A DNA stretch of 33,492 nucleotides from Gammaproteobacteria bacterium (GTDB lineage Bacteria; Pseudomonadota; Gammaproteobacteria; Burkholderiales; Burkholderiaceae_C): positions 1 through 33,492 of the forward strand of contig JAHJOG010000290.1 of assembly GCA_018820395.1 (NCBI GenBank), written 5' to 3'. Below, piece after piece: positions 1-8,263 of the stretch; positions within the stretch are counted from its first letter, which is position 1; the number at the start of each line of letters is the position of its first letter. The translations under genes were made by a program, and so were the position numbers. The notes under the pieces are model-generated. The model was not told the origin of the DNA, ran no database searches, and saw only the letters and a list, made by a program, of their open reading frames with translations.

Positions 1-1432
1 CATTCGCCAATGTCCGATAGGCGTTCGCAAGCGACAGCAGCGACACCTCGGCGCTGCCGAGCGCCAGGCTGTAGCCGTAGTAGCCGCCGCCTTGGGCCAA
101 TGAGAGCCCTGCGCCGTTCAGCTGACGCGCGAACGATTCAGGCGACACCATGACCAGCGTGCGCACCGCCGGGACGTTGAGCGACGCGGCCAAGGCCGTT
201 CGCACCGACACGTGGCCTTTGAACTGGTGGTCGTAGTTCTGTGGGATGTAGAGCCCGCTCGCGGTGCTGATCTGCGCGGCGCTGTCGTCGACGAGCGATG
301 CAGCTGTGACGCGGCGCTCCGCGATCGCCTGTGCATAGAGGAAGGGTTTGAGCGTCGAGCCCGGCTGGCGCTGCGCCAGGACGCCATCGACCTCCGCCGC
401 GCTGCTGAGAAGGCCCGAGGAGCCGACCCAGGCCAGCACGTCACCGCTGGCGTTGTCCAGCACCACGACCGCTCCATCCTCGACATGGTGGCCGCGCAGC
501 TCGCGCAGGTGCTGCTGCAGATTGGACAAGGCGAAACGTTGCAAGGGCGCGCTCAAGGTCGTGCGGATGGCGTCCCGGGCGTCACCCGCGCGCGGTTGCC
601 GGGACGCCGCCGAGGCGATCGCACGCCGCGCCAGATGCGGCGCGATGCCTTCTGTGGCGTCGAACTCCCGCCGGCGCAATGCAGCCGCCGCGAACATGTC
701 GAGCGATTGGCAGTCCGGCGCTGCATCCGGCTCCATCTCTGCGAGCACCTCGCAGGCACGCCGCGCCACGATGGCCGGCCTGGCGTTGGGCGCTCGAACG
801 AGCGCCGACGTCAGCGCGGCTTCGCGCGCGTCGAGTCCATGCGCCGCCTTGCCGAACAGCGTGCGCGAGAGTGCGTCGATGCCGACCAGCTCGCCGCGAA
901 ACGGCACCAGGTTGAGATAGGCCTCGAGGATCTGATCCTTGCGCCACGCTCGCTCCAGATCTCGCCCTGCGAGGGTCTGATCCAGCTTCTGCAACAGGGT
1001 GCGTCCGCCGCTGCCGCCCTGGAGGTCGGCGTCGAGGAGGCCTGCAAGCTGCATCGTGATGGTCGATGCGCCGCGCGTTCGTGTATTCCAGAGATTGCCC
1101 CAGGCAGCGGCCGACACCGCGCGCCAGTCGACGCCGCTGTGCTGATAGAAGCGCCGGTCTTCGCTCAGCACCATGGCCGTGCGCAGTGCGGGCGAAACGT
1201 CGGCCAACCTGACCCATTGCCCGCGCCGCACGGTGGAATCCGTGCGCACGCGCTGGAGGAATTCGCCACGGCGGTCCAACACGGCGATGTCGGACGGTCG
1301 GAAGTGGCGTTGCACCTCGGCAAAGCTCGCGACGTCCGCCGCGCCTGCCGCACCTGGATATTGCGCGCACATCGCCAGCGTGGCCCACGACATCCATCGG
1401 CCGAATCGCAGCGGTTGGTTGCGAAAGCTCAT
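1..1432 (-). CDS. pbpC: Penicillin-binding protein 1C (partial, C-terminus outside window)
   Basis: A bifunctional peptidoglycan synthase of the PBP1C class that would polymerise and cross-link glycan strands in the periplasm. The frame is open from the ATG at 1432 to the window edge, about 477 residues of an expected 700-800. The transglycosylase (GT51) signature SEDRRFYQHSGVDW lies near residues 90-103 with catalytic Glu about 91, followed by RGASTITMQLAGLL. The transpeptidase domain shows QPGSTLKPF with active Ser about 359, and SLN at about 417-419; the KTG box would lie off the edge. The N-terminus (about residues 13-34) looks like a weak, cleavable-type signal rather than a long membrane anchor. 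It is last in a minus-strand unit 25 bp after the thioesterase stop, downstream of an alpha-2-macroglobulin, the partner that PBP1C has in E. coli (yfhM-pbpC). No strong Shine-Dalgarno is visible, so translation may depend on coupling. Confidence 0.93.
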   Translation of the reverse strand, partial: MSFRNQPLRFGRWMSWATLAMCAQYPGAAGAADVASFAEVQRHFRPSDIAVLDRRGEFLQRVRTDSTVRRGQWVRLADVSPALRTAMVLSEDRRFYQHSGVDWRAVSAAAWGNLWNTRTRGASTITMQLAGLLDADLQGGSGGRTLLQKLDQTLAGRDLERAWRKDQILEAYLNLVPFRGELVGIDALSRTLFGKAAHGLDAREAALTSALVRAPNARPAIVARRACEVLAEMEPDAAPDCQSLDMFAAAALRRREFDATEGIAPHLARRAIASAASRQPRAGDARDAIRTTLSAPLQRFALSNLQQHLRELRGHHVEDGAVVVLDNASGDVLAWVGSSGLLSSAAEVDGVLAQRQPGSTLKPFLYAQAIAERRVTAASLVDDSAAQISTASGLYIPQNYDHQFKGHVSVRTALAASLNVPAVRTLVMVSPESFARQLNGAGLSLAQGGGYYGYSLALGSAEVSLLSLANAYRTLAN

Positions 1433-1457
1433 GGCGCGGAAGATGGCAAGCCGGCGG

Positions 1458-1862
1458 TCAGGCATCCATGACCAGCTGCGTCTGCGTCACGACGGCGCAC
1501 AGTTTGCCCTCGGCCGATCGGATCGTGGTCTGCCAGACCATCGTGGTCCGACCCCGGTGCAGGGCCACGCATTCGCCGACGACCGTCGTGCCGACGCGCG
1601 CGCCGGCGATGAACTTGGTGCTGGAATCGGTGGTGGTCGTCCGCCTGTTCGGCGCCAGATTGATGATGGTGCCGACCGCCCCGAGCGTGTCGGCAAATGC
1701 CATGTACGCGCCGCCGTGCAGGATGCCCCCGGCCGTGCCGAGGTCGGCGCGCACGGGGAGTTCGGCCACTACGCGCTCCGGTTCAAGGGACACGATGCGC
1801 ACTCCCATCAACCCCGGAAAAAGCGGGTCGAGGATCTTCTGCACGGCTTCGATGGACAGCAT
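1458..1862 (-). CDS. PaaI-family hotdog-fold thioesterase
   Basis: A small (134 aa) hotdog-fold acyl-CoA thioesterase of the PaaI/YdiI type, expected to hydrolyse acyl- or aroyl-CoA in the cytoplasm; the substrate cannot be told from sequence. The signature is GGILHGGAYMAFADTLGAVG, with HGG at about residues 49-51 and the acidic residue Asp about 58 on the hotdog helix. I chose the ATG at 1862 because AAGGA lies 7-8 nt upstream. An in-frame GTG at 1895 would add 11 residues and overlap the DUF2277 stop as GTGA, so it remains possible. Its position between a DUF2277 gene and pbpC in an A2M operon is unexpected for a cytoplasmic thioesterase. Confidence 0.9.
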   Translation of the reverse strand: MLSIEAVQKILDPLFPGLMGVRIVSLEPERVVAELPVRADLGTAGGILHGGAYMAFADTLGAVGTIINLAPNRRTTTTDSSTKFIAGARVGTTVVGECVALHRGRTTMVWQTTIRSAEGKLCAVVTQTQLVMDA

Positions 1863-1891
1863 GGCGTTTCCTTCTTGCGCCTTGACGTGGC

Positions 1892-2176
1892 TCACGCGCT
1901 CTTCTCGGCCGCGCCGAAGCGCGATGCGTTGCGCGCCCGTGCTCTCTCGGCCTCGATGTCGCGGTCGCGCGGGTCGGCGTGGGTGATCAACGAATCGATG
2001 AGCCCCCGGGCGACTTCAGCCACGTCGGCGACGGCCTGGTCGAACACCTGCTGGTTGACTCGCGACGGGCTGTTGAACCCGCTCAGCTTGCGAACGAACT
2101 GCAACGCCGCGGCATGCACTTCGTCGTCCGTCGCCGGTGGCTCGAAGTTGAAGAGGGTCTTGATGTTTCTGCACAT
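1892..2176 (-). CDS. DUF2277 family protein
   Basis: A 94-residue protein recognised as DUF2277 from its conserved start MCRNIKTLFNFEPPATDDEV and the following AALQFVRKLSGFNSPS segment. The family is small, predicted cytoplasmic, and has no assigned function known to me. A cysteine directly after the initiator Met is a family hallmark and is present. The C-terminal third is charged and helical (RDRDIEAERARARNASRFG). The ATG is supported by GGAG six nt upstream. It starts 23 bp after the alpha-2-macroglobulin stop, and its stop touches the upstream GTG option of the thioesterase, so it is very probably co-transcribed with both. Confidence 0.9.
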   Translation of the reverse strand: MCRNIKTLFNFEPPATDDEVHAAALQFVRKLSGFNSPSRVNQQVFDQAVADVAEVARGLIDSLITHADPRDRDIEAERARARNASRFGAAEKSA

Positions 2177-2199
2177 GGTCGCTCCGTTCGACGGTGAAA

Positions 2200-5100
2200 C
2201 TACCTGACTGCTTCGATCTTCATGGGCTCGTTGGGCGATTCGCCGAACATTTCCGGCGCGTACAGCGCCTCGACCCGGCTCGGCGGCAGGGCGAACTCGC
2301 CGACGTTGTTGAGCCTCACCGTGTAGTCGATCTTCAGCGGTCCCTTGGGCACATATTCATGGTAGCTGCGGAACGCTTCGAAGCTGCGCTCTTCGAAGGC
2401 GGGCCGGCTGCCCGACGGACGCTGCTCGCCTTGCGTCGCGATCTGCGAATCACGGCCCAGCCCGCCTCCCAGAATGGTGGCGCCGCCGGGGATCGGGTCG
2501 GTGATCGCGACCCAGGTCATGTCGGTGCTGGCATCCACTTCGAGGGTGATGCGCAGCACGTCGCCGCGGGTGTATCGGCCCGGTGCGGCTTGCTCGGCCG
2601 GCACGATGGTCTTGCGGATCGCATAGCCTGACGCACGCGGCGCCTCGAGCTTGACCGCTGCCAGCGATTGCAGCGTCAGCCAAGGTTTGCCGGTGCCGGA
2701 GTGCGTCACCAGCAGCGTGTCGCGTGCCGCTTCGGGCGGGGTCGGCCAGGCCAGGAACATCGTGTTGTTGCTCAGGTTTCCGGGCGAAGCGGGGGCTCCG
2801 AAGGCGCGGTTCTGGTGCGCTGCACCCGTGGCGTCCGCGCTGCTCGCGCGGGTCACCTGGGTCCAGTCGACCTGCGCCCTGGACGTGCCGAAGCTGGCGG
2901 CGGTGATGCCGGACACGGGAGCGCTCTCGAACTTGCGCGAGAAGCGCTCGAGTGCGAGCCCGCCCCACAGATTGGCCGTGGTCGTGCGCCAGGCGCCGCG
3001 CTGCTGCCGGGCGATGAAACCGTTGGCCAATTGGCTGGCTTCTGCCGCCCAGGCCGGGTCGTCGATTGCGGCGAGCAGGAGCCGGGCCGCGTTGCTGTCG
3101 CCATTGACCATGAGCCACCACCAGTCGTCTTCCCGCTCGGTGCTGAACCCGACCCGGGTGCCCTGGTAGCTCAGGCGCGCTCGCAGGACGTTGTTCGCCT
3201 CGTCGATGCTCTGCTGGCGACGCGGCACGTCCCGCACGCGCCGAAGGATGTTCAACCAGTCGATGACCGCACTGGTGGGCCATTGATTGGGCGCGATCGT
3301 GATGCTGCTGGTCATTCGGCCCTGCACCTTGCCGTAACGCGACAGCGCTTCGAGCGCTGCGAGCTTGCGCACGTCGAGATCCTTTTGCGGGCTCCAGAAC
3401 TGCCGCTCCACGCGGCCTTCGACGAACGCGATCAGCCCTTGCTCCATCGCGGATCGGTTCTCGGCCGGGAGCACAAAGGCCGGGTCCAGCTTGGCCGCCT
3501 CGTCCGACGCGGCGAGCAGGTAGGCCGTCAGGATGTCGCTGCCGTGCGGCGCGTCACCGGCCCGGGCCGGAAAGTAGCTCGCCAGGCCATCGCGATCGAG
3601 GTAGGTGGGCAACTGCGCGACCACCGCGTTCCAGGCCTTGCCGTCTCGCAGGCCGATCGACTTGCTCACCTGCTGTTCGAGGCAGGAATAGGGGTAGCGT
3701 GCGAACCAGTCGCGCACGCCATCGAGCCCCTCGGCCAGGCGCGGCTGCAACGACAGTTTCAGGCCGCCCCGGCCCGGCAGGGCATCGGCCGGCGGGCCCG
3801 CCTGGACGGTGAGCGGACCATCGATCTGCGTCAAGGTCGCCTGCTGCACCGTGACCGGCACGGCAGGGACGATGCGCTGGTTCAGCTTGAGCGCATCGCG
3901 TGCCGTGCCCAGCGTGTCGTTGGCGGCGATTTCCCAGGCGATCGAATCGGATCGCGCCTGCACCGGCTGAATCGGCGCGGTCACGTCCCAGGACACTTCG
4001 CGGGCTTCGCCGGCCGGGATCTCCACGGACTGCGGCGCCAGCGTGATCGGCGTGGCGCGCGGCGCGACGCTCACGTTCATCAGTTGCTGTGTGGTGTTGC
4101 GCAGCGTGAACTGCGCCTTGAACCGATCGCCTTCGCGCACCAGCGGCGGCAGGCCACTGATGATCTGCAGATCTTGCGTGGACTGGATCGATGTCTGCCC
4201 GGTGCCGAACAGCCCGGTGCCTGCGTCGGCGACGGCGACGATCCTGAAGGTGGTCAACGCGTCGTTGAGTGGCACCGTCACCGTGGCCTGGCCCTGGTCG
4301 TCCAGCACCACCACCGGCTTCCAAAGCAACAGGGTGTCCAGCAGCTCCCGCGTCTGCGTCTTGCCGCCCCCGCCGCCGGCAGGGACGGCCTTGCGGCCAT
4401 AGTGCCGTCGGCCGACGATTTCCATCTGCGCGGTGGAGGTGGCCACGCCCCAGCTTCGGCGCTGCAGCATGGCATCGAGGAGCTTCCAGCTGTCGTTGGG
4501 CATGAGTTCGAGCAAGGCCTGGTCGACGGCAGCCAGCGCCACCTCGGCCCCTGCGGCAGGCTTGCCGTCCGGCAGCCTGGCCGAGATCGACACCACCGCC
4601 TGGCCTCGAACCGGGTAGCTCGGCTTGTCGGTTGCGACCTTCACCTCGATCTGGTGCGCCTGGGCGCCGACGCGGATCTCGGCCATGCCGAGCCGGTAGG
4701 CCGGCTTGCTGAGGTCGACGAGTGCAGTGGGCGCGACATACTCCTTGCCTTCGTACCAGAACGCCGTCCACCATTCGCGCGGCGACTTGAAGCCCCAAGT
4801 GAAGAAGCTGTACCAGGGCACCTCCCGGAGACGGCCGCGCAGGGCCATCACGCTGACGAAGACATTGGGCCCCCATTCGGGCTTGACCTGCAACGTCACC
4901 GTCGGGTCCTTGCCGTCGAGTTGCACCACATGCGACTCGATCACGCCTTCGCGTTCGACCGACACCAGGGCGGTCGATGAGCGAAACGGGCTGCGCACCT
5001 GGAACTTGGCGACCTCGCCCGGCATGTAGTTCTTCTTCTCGGGCAACACGTCGATCCGGTCGTGGTTTTCGCCGCCGAACCAGATCTCGCCACGGTTGGT

Positions 5101-8100
5101 GACGTACACCGAACTGGCTGCACGGCTGTCGCGGCCATCATTGTCGGTCGCGCTGGCAATGAGTTCGATCTGACCGGGCTGCTTCAGCTCGGTGTCGCAC
5201 AAGAGCAGGCCGCGCGCATCGCTCTTGCCGGTGCAGACCGTGCCGATGTCCTTCACCTCCGTCTTGTTGTCGTAGGTGTAGAAGCCACCCACCATCCGTT
5301 TTCGGCTGGAGGTCGTGACGCGCGACATGGCGCGCACGTTGAGCGTCACGCCTTCCAGCGGCTTGCCCGCCAGATCGAGCGCGAGCGCGCGGAACTTCAG
5401 TTTTTCGCCGACCGAGACCCAGTCCTCGGTCTTGATGCCGGCGATCACGCCGGCGGGCCAGAGCGTCTGGACGTTCTGCAGCGTCTGCACCTCGCCGTTC
5501 GGATCTGCGTACGTGGCTTCGATCAGCAGCTCACGCGGCGTGGCGCGCGCCACGGGAATCTTGTCGATCGTGAGGCGGCCTGCGCCTTCCTTGTCCAGCG
5601 TGAGTGGCAGCTTGTCCGCGACGATGCGGCCGTCCTCTTCGGTTGGGTCGACCTCTGCGCCACCCGGCGCCGATGCGCCTTCCTTGCTGGGCGCGGCAAA
5701 GCTGAAGCCGTCGAAGTCGGCGAATGCCAGATTCCGGGCGCGGACCATGGCAGACACCTGCACCGGCAGGCGCGATGCGGCTCCGCCGGCCACGTAGTTC
5801 ACCTGCACGTCGATCGGCAGCGACGTCGCGGCCACCAGTGGCTTCTGGCTGCTCGGTGCGATGCGGCCCTCGAACACCGGCAGGCGAAACTCCTCGACCC
5901 GAAAGCTTCCGGTGACCTTGGTTCGCTCGCCGTCTTCTTCCGCGTCGGCGCCGCCAGGCTTGCCGCTTCGGAGTGCGACCTCGTAGACGCCGAGCTTGGC
6001 GGCCGGTGGAATCTTGAAAGTGCTTTCGCTGCTTCGACCGCCCGTGGGCGTCGTTCGCCACTTGACGGCCTGGGTGTACTGCTGCCCGCTGCCGACGTGG
6101 GTCAGCACGAGGGTATTTGGCAGGCGCTTGGGCAGGCCGAAGCCGGCCAGCGTCTGCGTGCGGATCAGGTGCTTCATCGACACCGTCTCGCCGGCGCGAA
6201 ACAAGGTGCGATCGAAGATGGCGTGGGCGACCTGGTCGGCTTCGGGCTGAAGCGACGTCGGCACGTTGAAGCGCCACGGCTCGATGCCGCGTTGCCAATC
6301 GGTCCAGGTGAAGGCGATGTCTTCCACGCCGTCTTCGCTCCTGGCCCGCGCACTCACGAAGTACGCGTTGGGGCTGTAGTCGTCTTCGCTGGAGCAGCTG
6401 GGCGCATCGGCCGAGATGCCGGACAGCGCGACCCGTCCGCTGGCATCGGTGGTGCCCGACGCGACCGGCTTTCCGGTGCAGTCCGACACGCGCACCGCCG
6501 CGCCCGGCACCACCTTGCCTTTGTCGAGCGTCGTGACCCAGGCCATGGAATTTTCGCGGCCGAGCTTGAAGTGCACCGCCAGGTTGGTGACGAGCGCGGT
6601 GGTGCGGACGTACATCGTGCGGGCGGCGCCGTAGCGTTCGTCGAGCAGCGCATCTCCCAGTTTCTGCGACGACATCTCCAGGACGTGAAAGCCCGGCGCG
6701 AGCGGAATGCCGATCACTTCGAAGGGCCTGGGATCCGGGCTGTCGGCCTTCGGCATGTCGAGCGTCTTCACGCCGGCCTGCCCGCCCAGGAGCGACAGCA
6801 TGCGGGTCTGGACCTGATCGGCGTCGTCCTTGTCGATCACCTTGGGAAGCGCCCCCTTGACATCGTTCGCCGCACGTTCGCGCGGCACGCTGCTGTTGTT
6901 GTCGTAACGGCGGATCTTTCTGTACCAAGCGACGATGTCCTCGTCGCTCTTCGGGTTCATGTCGCTCACCTGGCCAGGGGTCAGGGCCTGGACCTTCAGA
7001 GCCGGCTCGACGCGGCGCACGGTGACCGGCATCAGCGCTGCCTCGCCCGGCTCGGCCAGCCGTTCGATCACACCGAACGGAGAGGCCGCGAACTTGGCGA
7101 GCGGCGGCATCGCGCCCGTGGACACCTTCATCGGAAAGCTGGAAGGCGCCGCCAATGCGCGCGACGACGCGTCTTCGAACTTGGCGGGCAGCTCGATCGT
7201 GAATGCCGTCTGTTCGGCAAAGGGCGGTGCGAAGCTCACGCTGTCGACCACGGCGTCCGGGTCGACCGAGCCGCCTTCGTCGTCGAAGCGCGGCTGCACC
7301 GTCTTGCCATTGCCCTTGAGGCCGATCTGCGCCGCCAGCTTGCGCGACACCGGCGCATTGAAGGTGAGCACCATCGGACGCAGCGGCAGGCATGCGGCCT
7401 GGGCGTTTTCGCGTTCGCAGCTGAAGGTGGCCGCGAACGGCGCACGGACTTCGAAATCGATGCGCCGCTCGACCGCATTGGCAACGCCGGACGGTGTGGC
7501 GACACCCTTTCCGTAGACCAGTTGCACGCGGGTGTCCGCTGTGAGCGTGCGATTGCATTGCAGGGTGACGAAGTGCAGTGGCGCCTTGTCGGCTTCCTTG
7601 TCGCGACCCAGGGCCTTGAGCACCGCGGCGCGCTGGGTGCCTTCGATCAGCCGGACCGGGATGCGCTCGCCGACGCCGTCGGCCATGCACCAGACGTTCT
7701 CGCGGACGCTGTCGAGCGTCGCGGGCCCGTTCAGTTCGAGCAGGAAGATCTGTTGCTCGTCGATCTTGCCGTACCCCGGCTGCCAACGGCGGACGAACGG
7801 CCCGCCCGTGTTGAAGCGATAGCTCGCCGCGCTCTTCAGGTCGGCGCCCCCGAGCCCCTTGAACGTAGCAACGCGATCGACCGTGCAACGCACGCCAGGC
7901 GGCAGGTCGGCCTGGAAGTCGAAGACCCATTGCTTCTCGGACGTCCAGCGTCCGGTGCCCTTGGGCAAAGCCGCGTCGGTGCAATTCACCGTGAAGGGGG
8001 CGGCGGCGTTGGGGCTGCCCATGTCGACCGCGGCTTGGTCGAACGCGGCGACCACCTGGCGGACCTGGGACACCTCGCCCTGCGGCGTCAGGCGGGTGAC

Positions 8101-8178
8101 TTGGAGCGCATGGGCGTCCGGGTGAATCCAGCCCGCGAGTGCCGCTGCGAGCATCAACAATTTTGTTCTCACGTTCAA
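2200..8178 (-). CDS. Bacterial alpha-2-macroglobulin family protein with intact thioester
   Basis: A very large periplasmic protease-trap protein (about 1992 aa) related to E. coli YfhM. Proteolysis of a bait region exposes a thioester that covalently captures the attacking protease. The thioester motif CLEQ is intact at about residues 1499-1502 (YPYSCLEQQVSKS), followed by the alpha-helical thioester domain, with many macroglobulin (beta-sandwich) domains before it. The N-terminus has a short hydrophobic stretch (LLMLAAALAGWIHPDAHA), a type I signal peptide without a lipobox cysteine, so it is predicted to be soluble rather than a lipoprotein as in E. coli. The frame is open further upstream, but that would run into the divergent glycosyltransferase. 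I favour the TTG at 8178, with GGAGG seven nt upstream; a GTG at 8172 is the alternative. It is first gene of the unit ending in pbpC. Its length exceeds that of YfhM (about 1650 aa). Confidence 0.95.
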   Translation of the reverse strand: MNVRTKLLMLAAALAGWIHPDAHALQVTRLTPQGEVSQVRQVVAAFDQAAVDMGSPNAAAPFTVNCTDAALPKGTGRWTSEKQWVFDFQADLPPGVRCTVDRVATFKGLGGADLKSAASYRFNTGGPFVRRWQPGYGKIDEQQIFLLELNGPATLDSVRENVWCMADGVGERIPVRLIEGTQRAAVLKALGRDKEADKAPLHFVTLQCNRTLTADTRVQLVYGKGVATPSGVANAVERRIDFEVRAPFAATFSCERENAQAACLPLRPMVLTFNAPVSRKLAAQIGLKGNGKTVQPRFDDEGGSVDPDAVVDSVSFAPPFAEQTAFTIELPAKFEDASSRALAAPSSFPMKVSTGAMPPLAKFAASPFGVIERLAEPGEAALMPVTVRRVEPALKVQALTPGQVSDMNPKSDEDIVAWYRKIRRYDNNSSVPRERAANDVKGALPKVIDKDDADQVQTRMLSLLGGQAGVKTLDMPKADSPDPRPFEVIGIPLAPGFHVLEMSSQKLGDALLDERYGAARTMYVRTTALVTNLAVHFKLGRENSMAWVTTLDKGKVVPGAAVRVSDCTGKPVASGTTDASGRVALSGISADAPSCSSEDDYSPNAYFVSARARSEDGVEDIAFTWTDWQRGIEPWRFNVPTSLQPEADQVAHAIFDRTLFRAGETVSMKHLIRTQTLAGFGLPKRLPNTLVLTHVGSGQQYTQAVKWRTTPTGGRSSESTFKIPPAAKLGVYEVALRSGKPGGADAEEDGERTKVTGSFRVEEFRLPVFEGRIAPSSQKPLVAATSLPIDVQVNYVAGGAASRLPVQVSAMVRARNLAFADFDGFSFAAPSKEGASAPGGAEVDPTEEDGRIVADKLPLTLDKEGAGRLTIDKIPVARATPRELLIEATYADPNGEVQTLQNVQTLWPAGVIAGIKTEDWVSVGEKLKFRALALDLAGKPLEGVTLNVRAMSRVTTSSRKRMVGGFYTYDNKTEVKDIGTVCTGKSDARGLLLCDTELKQPGQIELIASATDNDGRDSRAASSVYVTNRGEIWFGGENHDRIDVLPEKKNYMPGEVAKFQVRSPFRSSTALVSVEREGVIESHVVQLDGKDPTVTLQVKPEWGPNVFVSVMALRGRLREVPWYSFFTWGFKSPREWWTAFWYEGKEYVAPTALVDLSKPAYRLGMAEIRVGAQAHQIEVKVATDKPSYPVRGQAVVSISARLPDGKPAAGAEVALAAVDQALLELMPNDSWKLLDAMLQRRSWGVATSTAQMEIVGRRHYGRKAVPAGGGGGKTQTRELLDTLLLWKPVVVLDDQGQATVTVPLNDALTTFRIVAVADAGTGLFGTGQTSIQSTQDLQIISGLPPLVREGDRFKAQFTLRNTTQQLMNVSVAPRATPITLAPQSVEIPAGEAREVSWDVTAPIQPVQARSDSIAWEIAANDTLGTARDALKLNQRIVPAVPVTVQQATLTQIDGPLTVQAGPPADALPGRGGLKLSLQPRLAEGLDGVRDWFARYPYSCLEQQVSKSIGLRDGKAWNAVVAQLPTYLDRDGLASYFPARAGDAPHGSDILTAYLLAASDEAAKLDPAFVLPAENRSAMEQGLIAFVEGRVERQFWSPQKDLDVRKLAALEALSRYGKVQGRMTSSITIAPNQWPTSAVIDWLNILRRVRDVPRRQQSIDEANNVLRARLSYQGTRVGFSTEREDDWWWLMVNGDSNAARLLLAAIDDPAWAAEASQLANGFIARQQRGAWRTTTANLWGGLALERFSRKFESAPVSGITAASFGTSRAQVDWTQVTRASSADATGAAHQNRAFGAPASPGNLSNNTMFLAWPTPPEAARDTLLVTHSGTGKPWLTLQSLAAVKLEAPRASGYAIRKTIVPAEQAAPGRYTRGDVLRITLEVDASTDMTWVAITDPIPGGATILGGGLGRDSQIATQGEQRPSGSRPAFEERSFEAFRSYHEYVPKGPLKIDYTVRLNNVGEFALPPSRVEALYAPEMFGESPNEPMKIEAVR

Positions 8179-8185
8179 CTTCGAA

Positions 8186-8190
8186 CCTCC
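8186..8190 (-). promoter_or_regulatory. Shine-Dalgarno deciding the A2M start
   Basis: GGAGG on the minus strand, seven nt upstream of an in-frame TTG at 8178 and 13 nt from a GTG at 8172. The spacing favours TTG initiation of the alpha-2-macroglobulin gene. Confidence 0.6.
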
Positions 8191-8263
8191 GTGGAACGCG
8201 CAGCGTATCGCAAGTCCCGGCAGGCGAAATGACGCATGTGCCTCCACTATGATCGCGGTCGAT

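Noticed and set aside
582..1397. A separate 271-codon minus-strand gene within the pbpC region
   Set aside because: Its frame differs from the PBP1C frame, which carries the intact transglycosylase and transpeptidase motifs.
2668..8232. Long plus-strand open frames (2668-4980 and 5062-8232) opposite the alpha-2-macroglobulin
   Set aside because: They are antisense to a well-supported protein, are rich in Arg, Gly, His and Ala, and match no family. This is typical of open complementary frames in high-GC genes.
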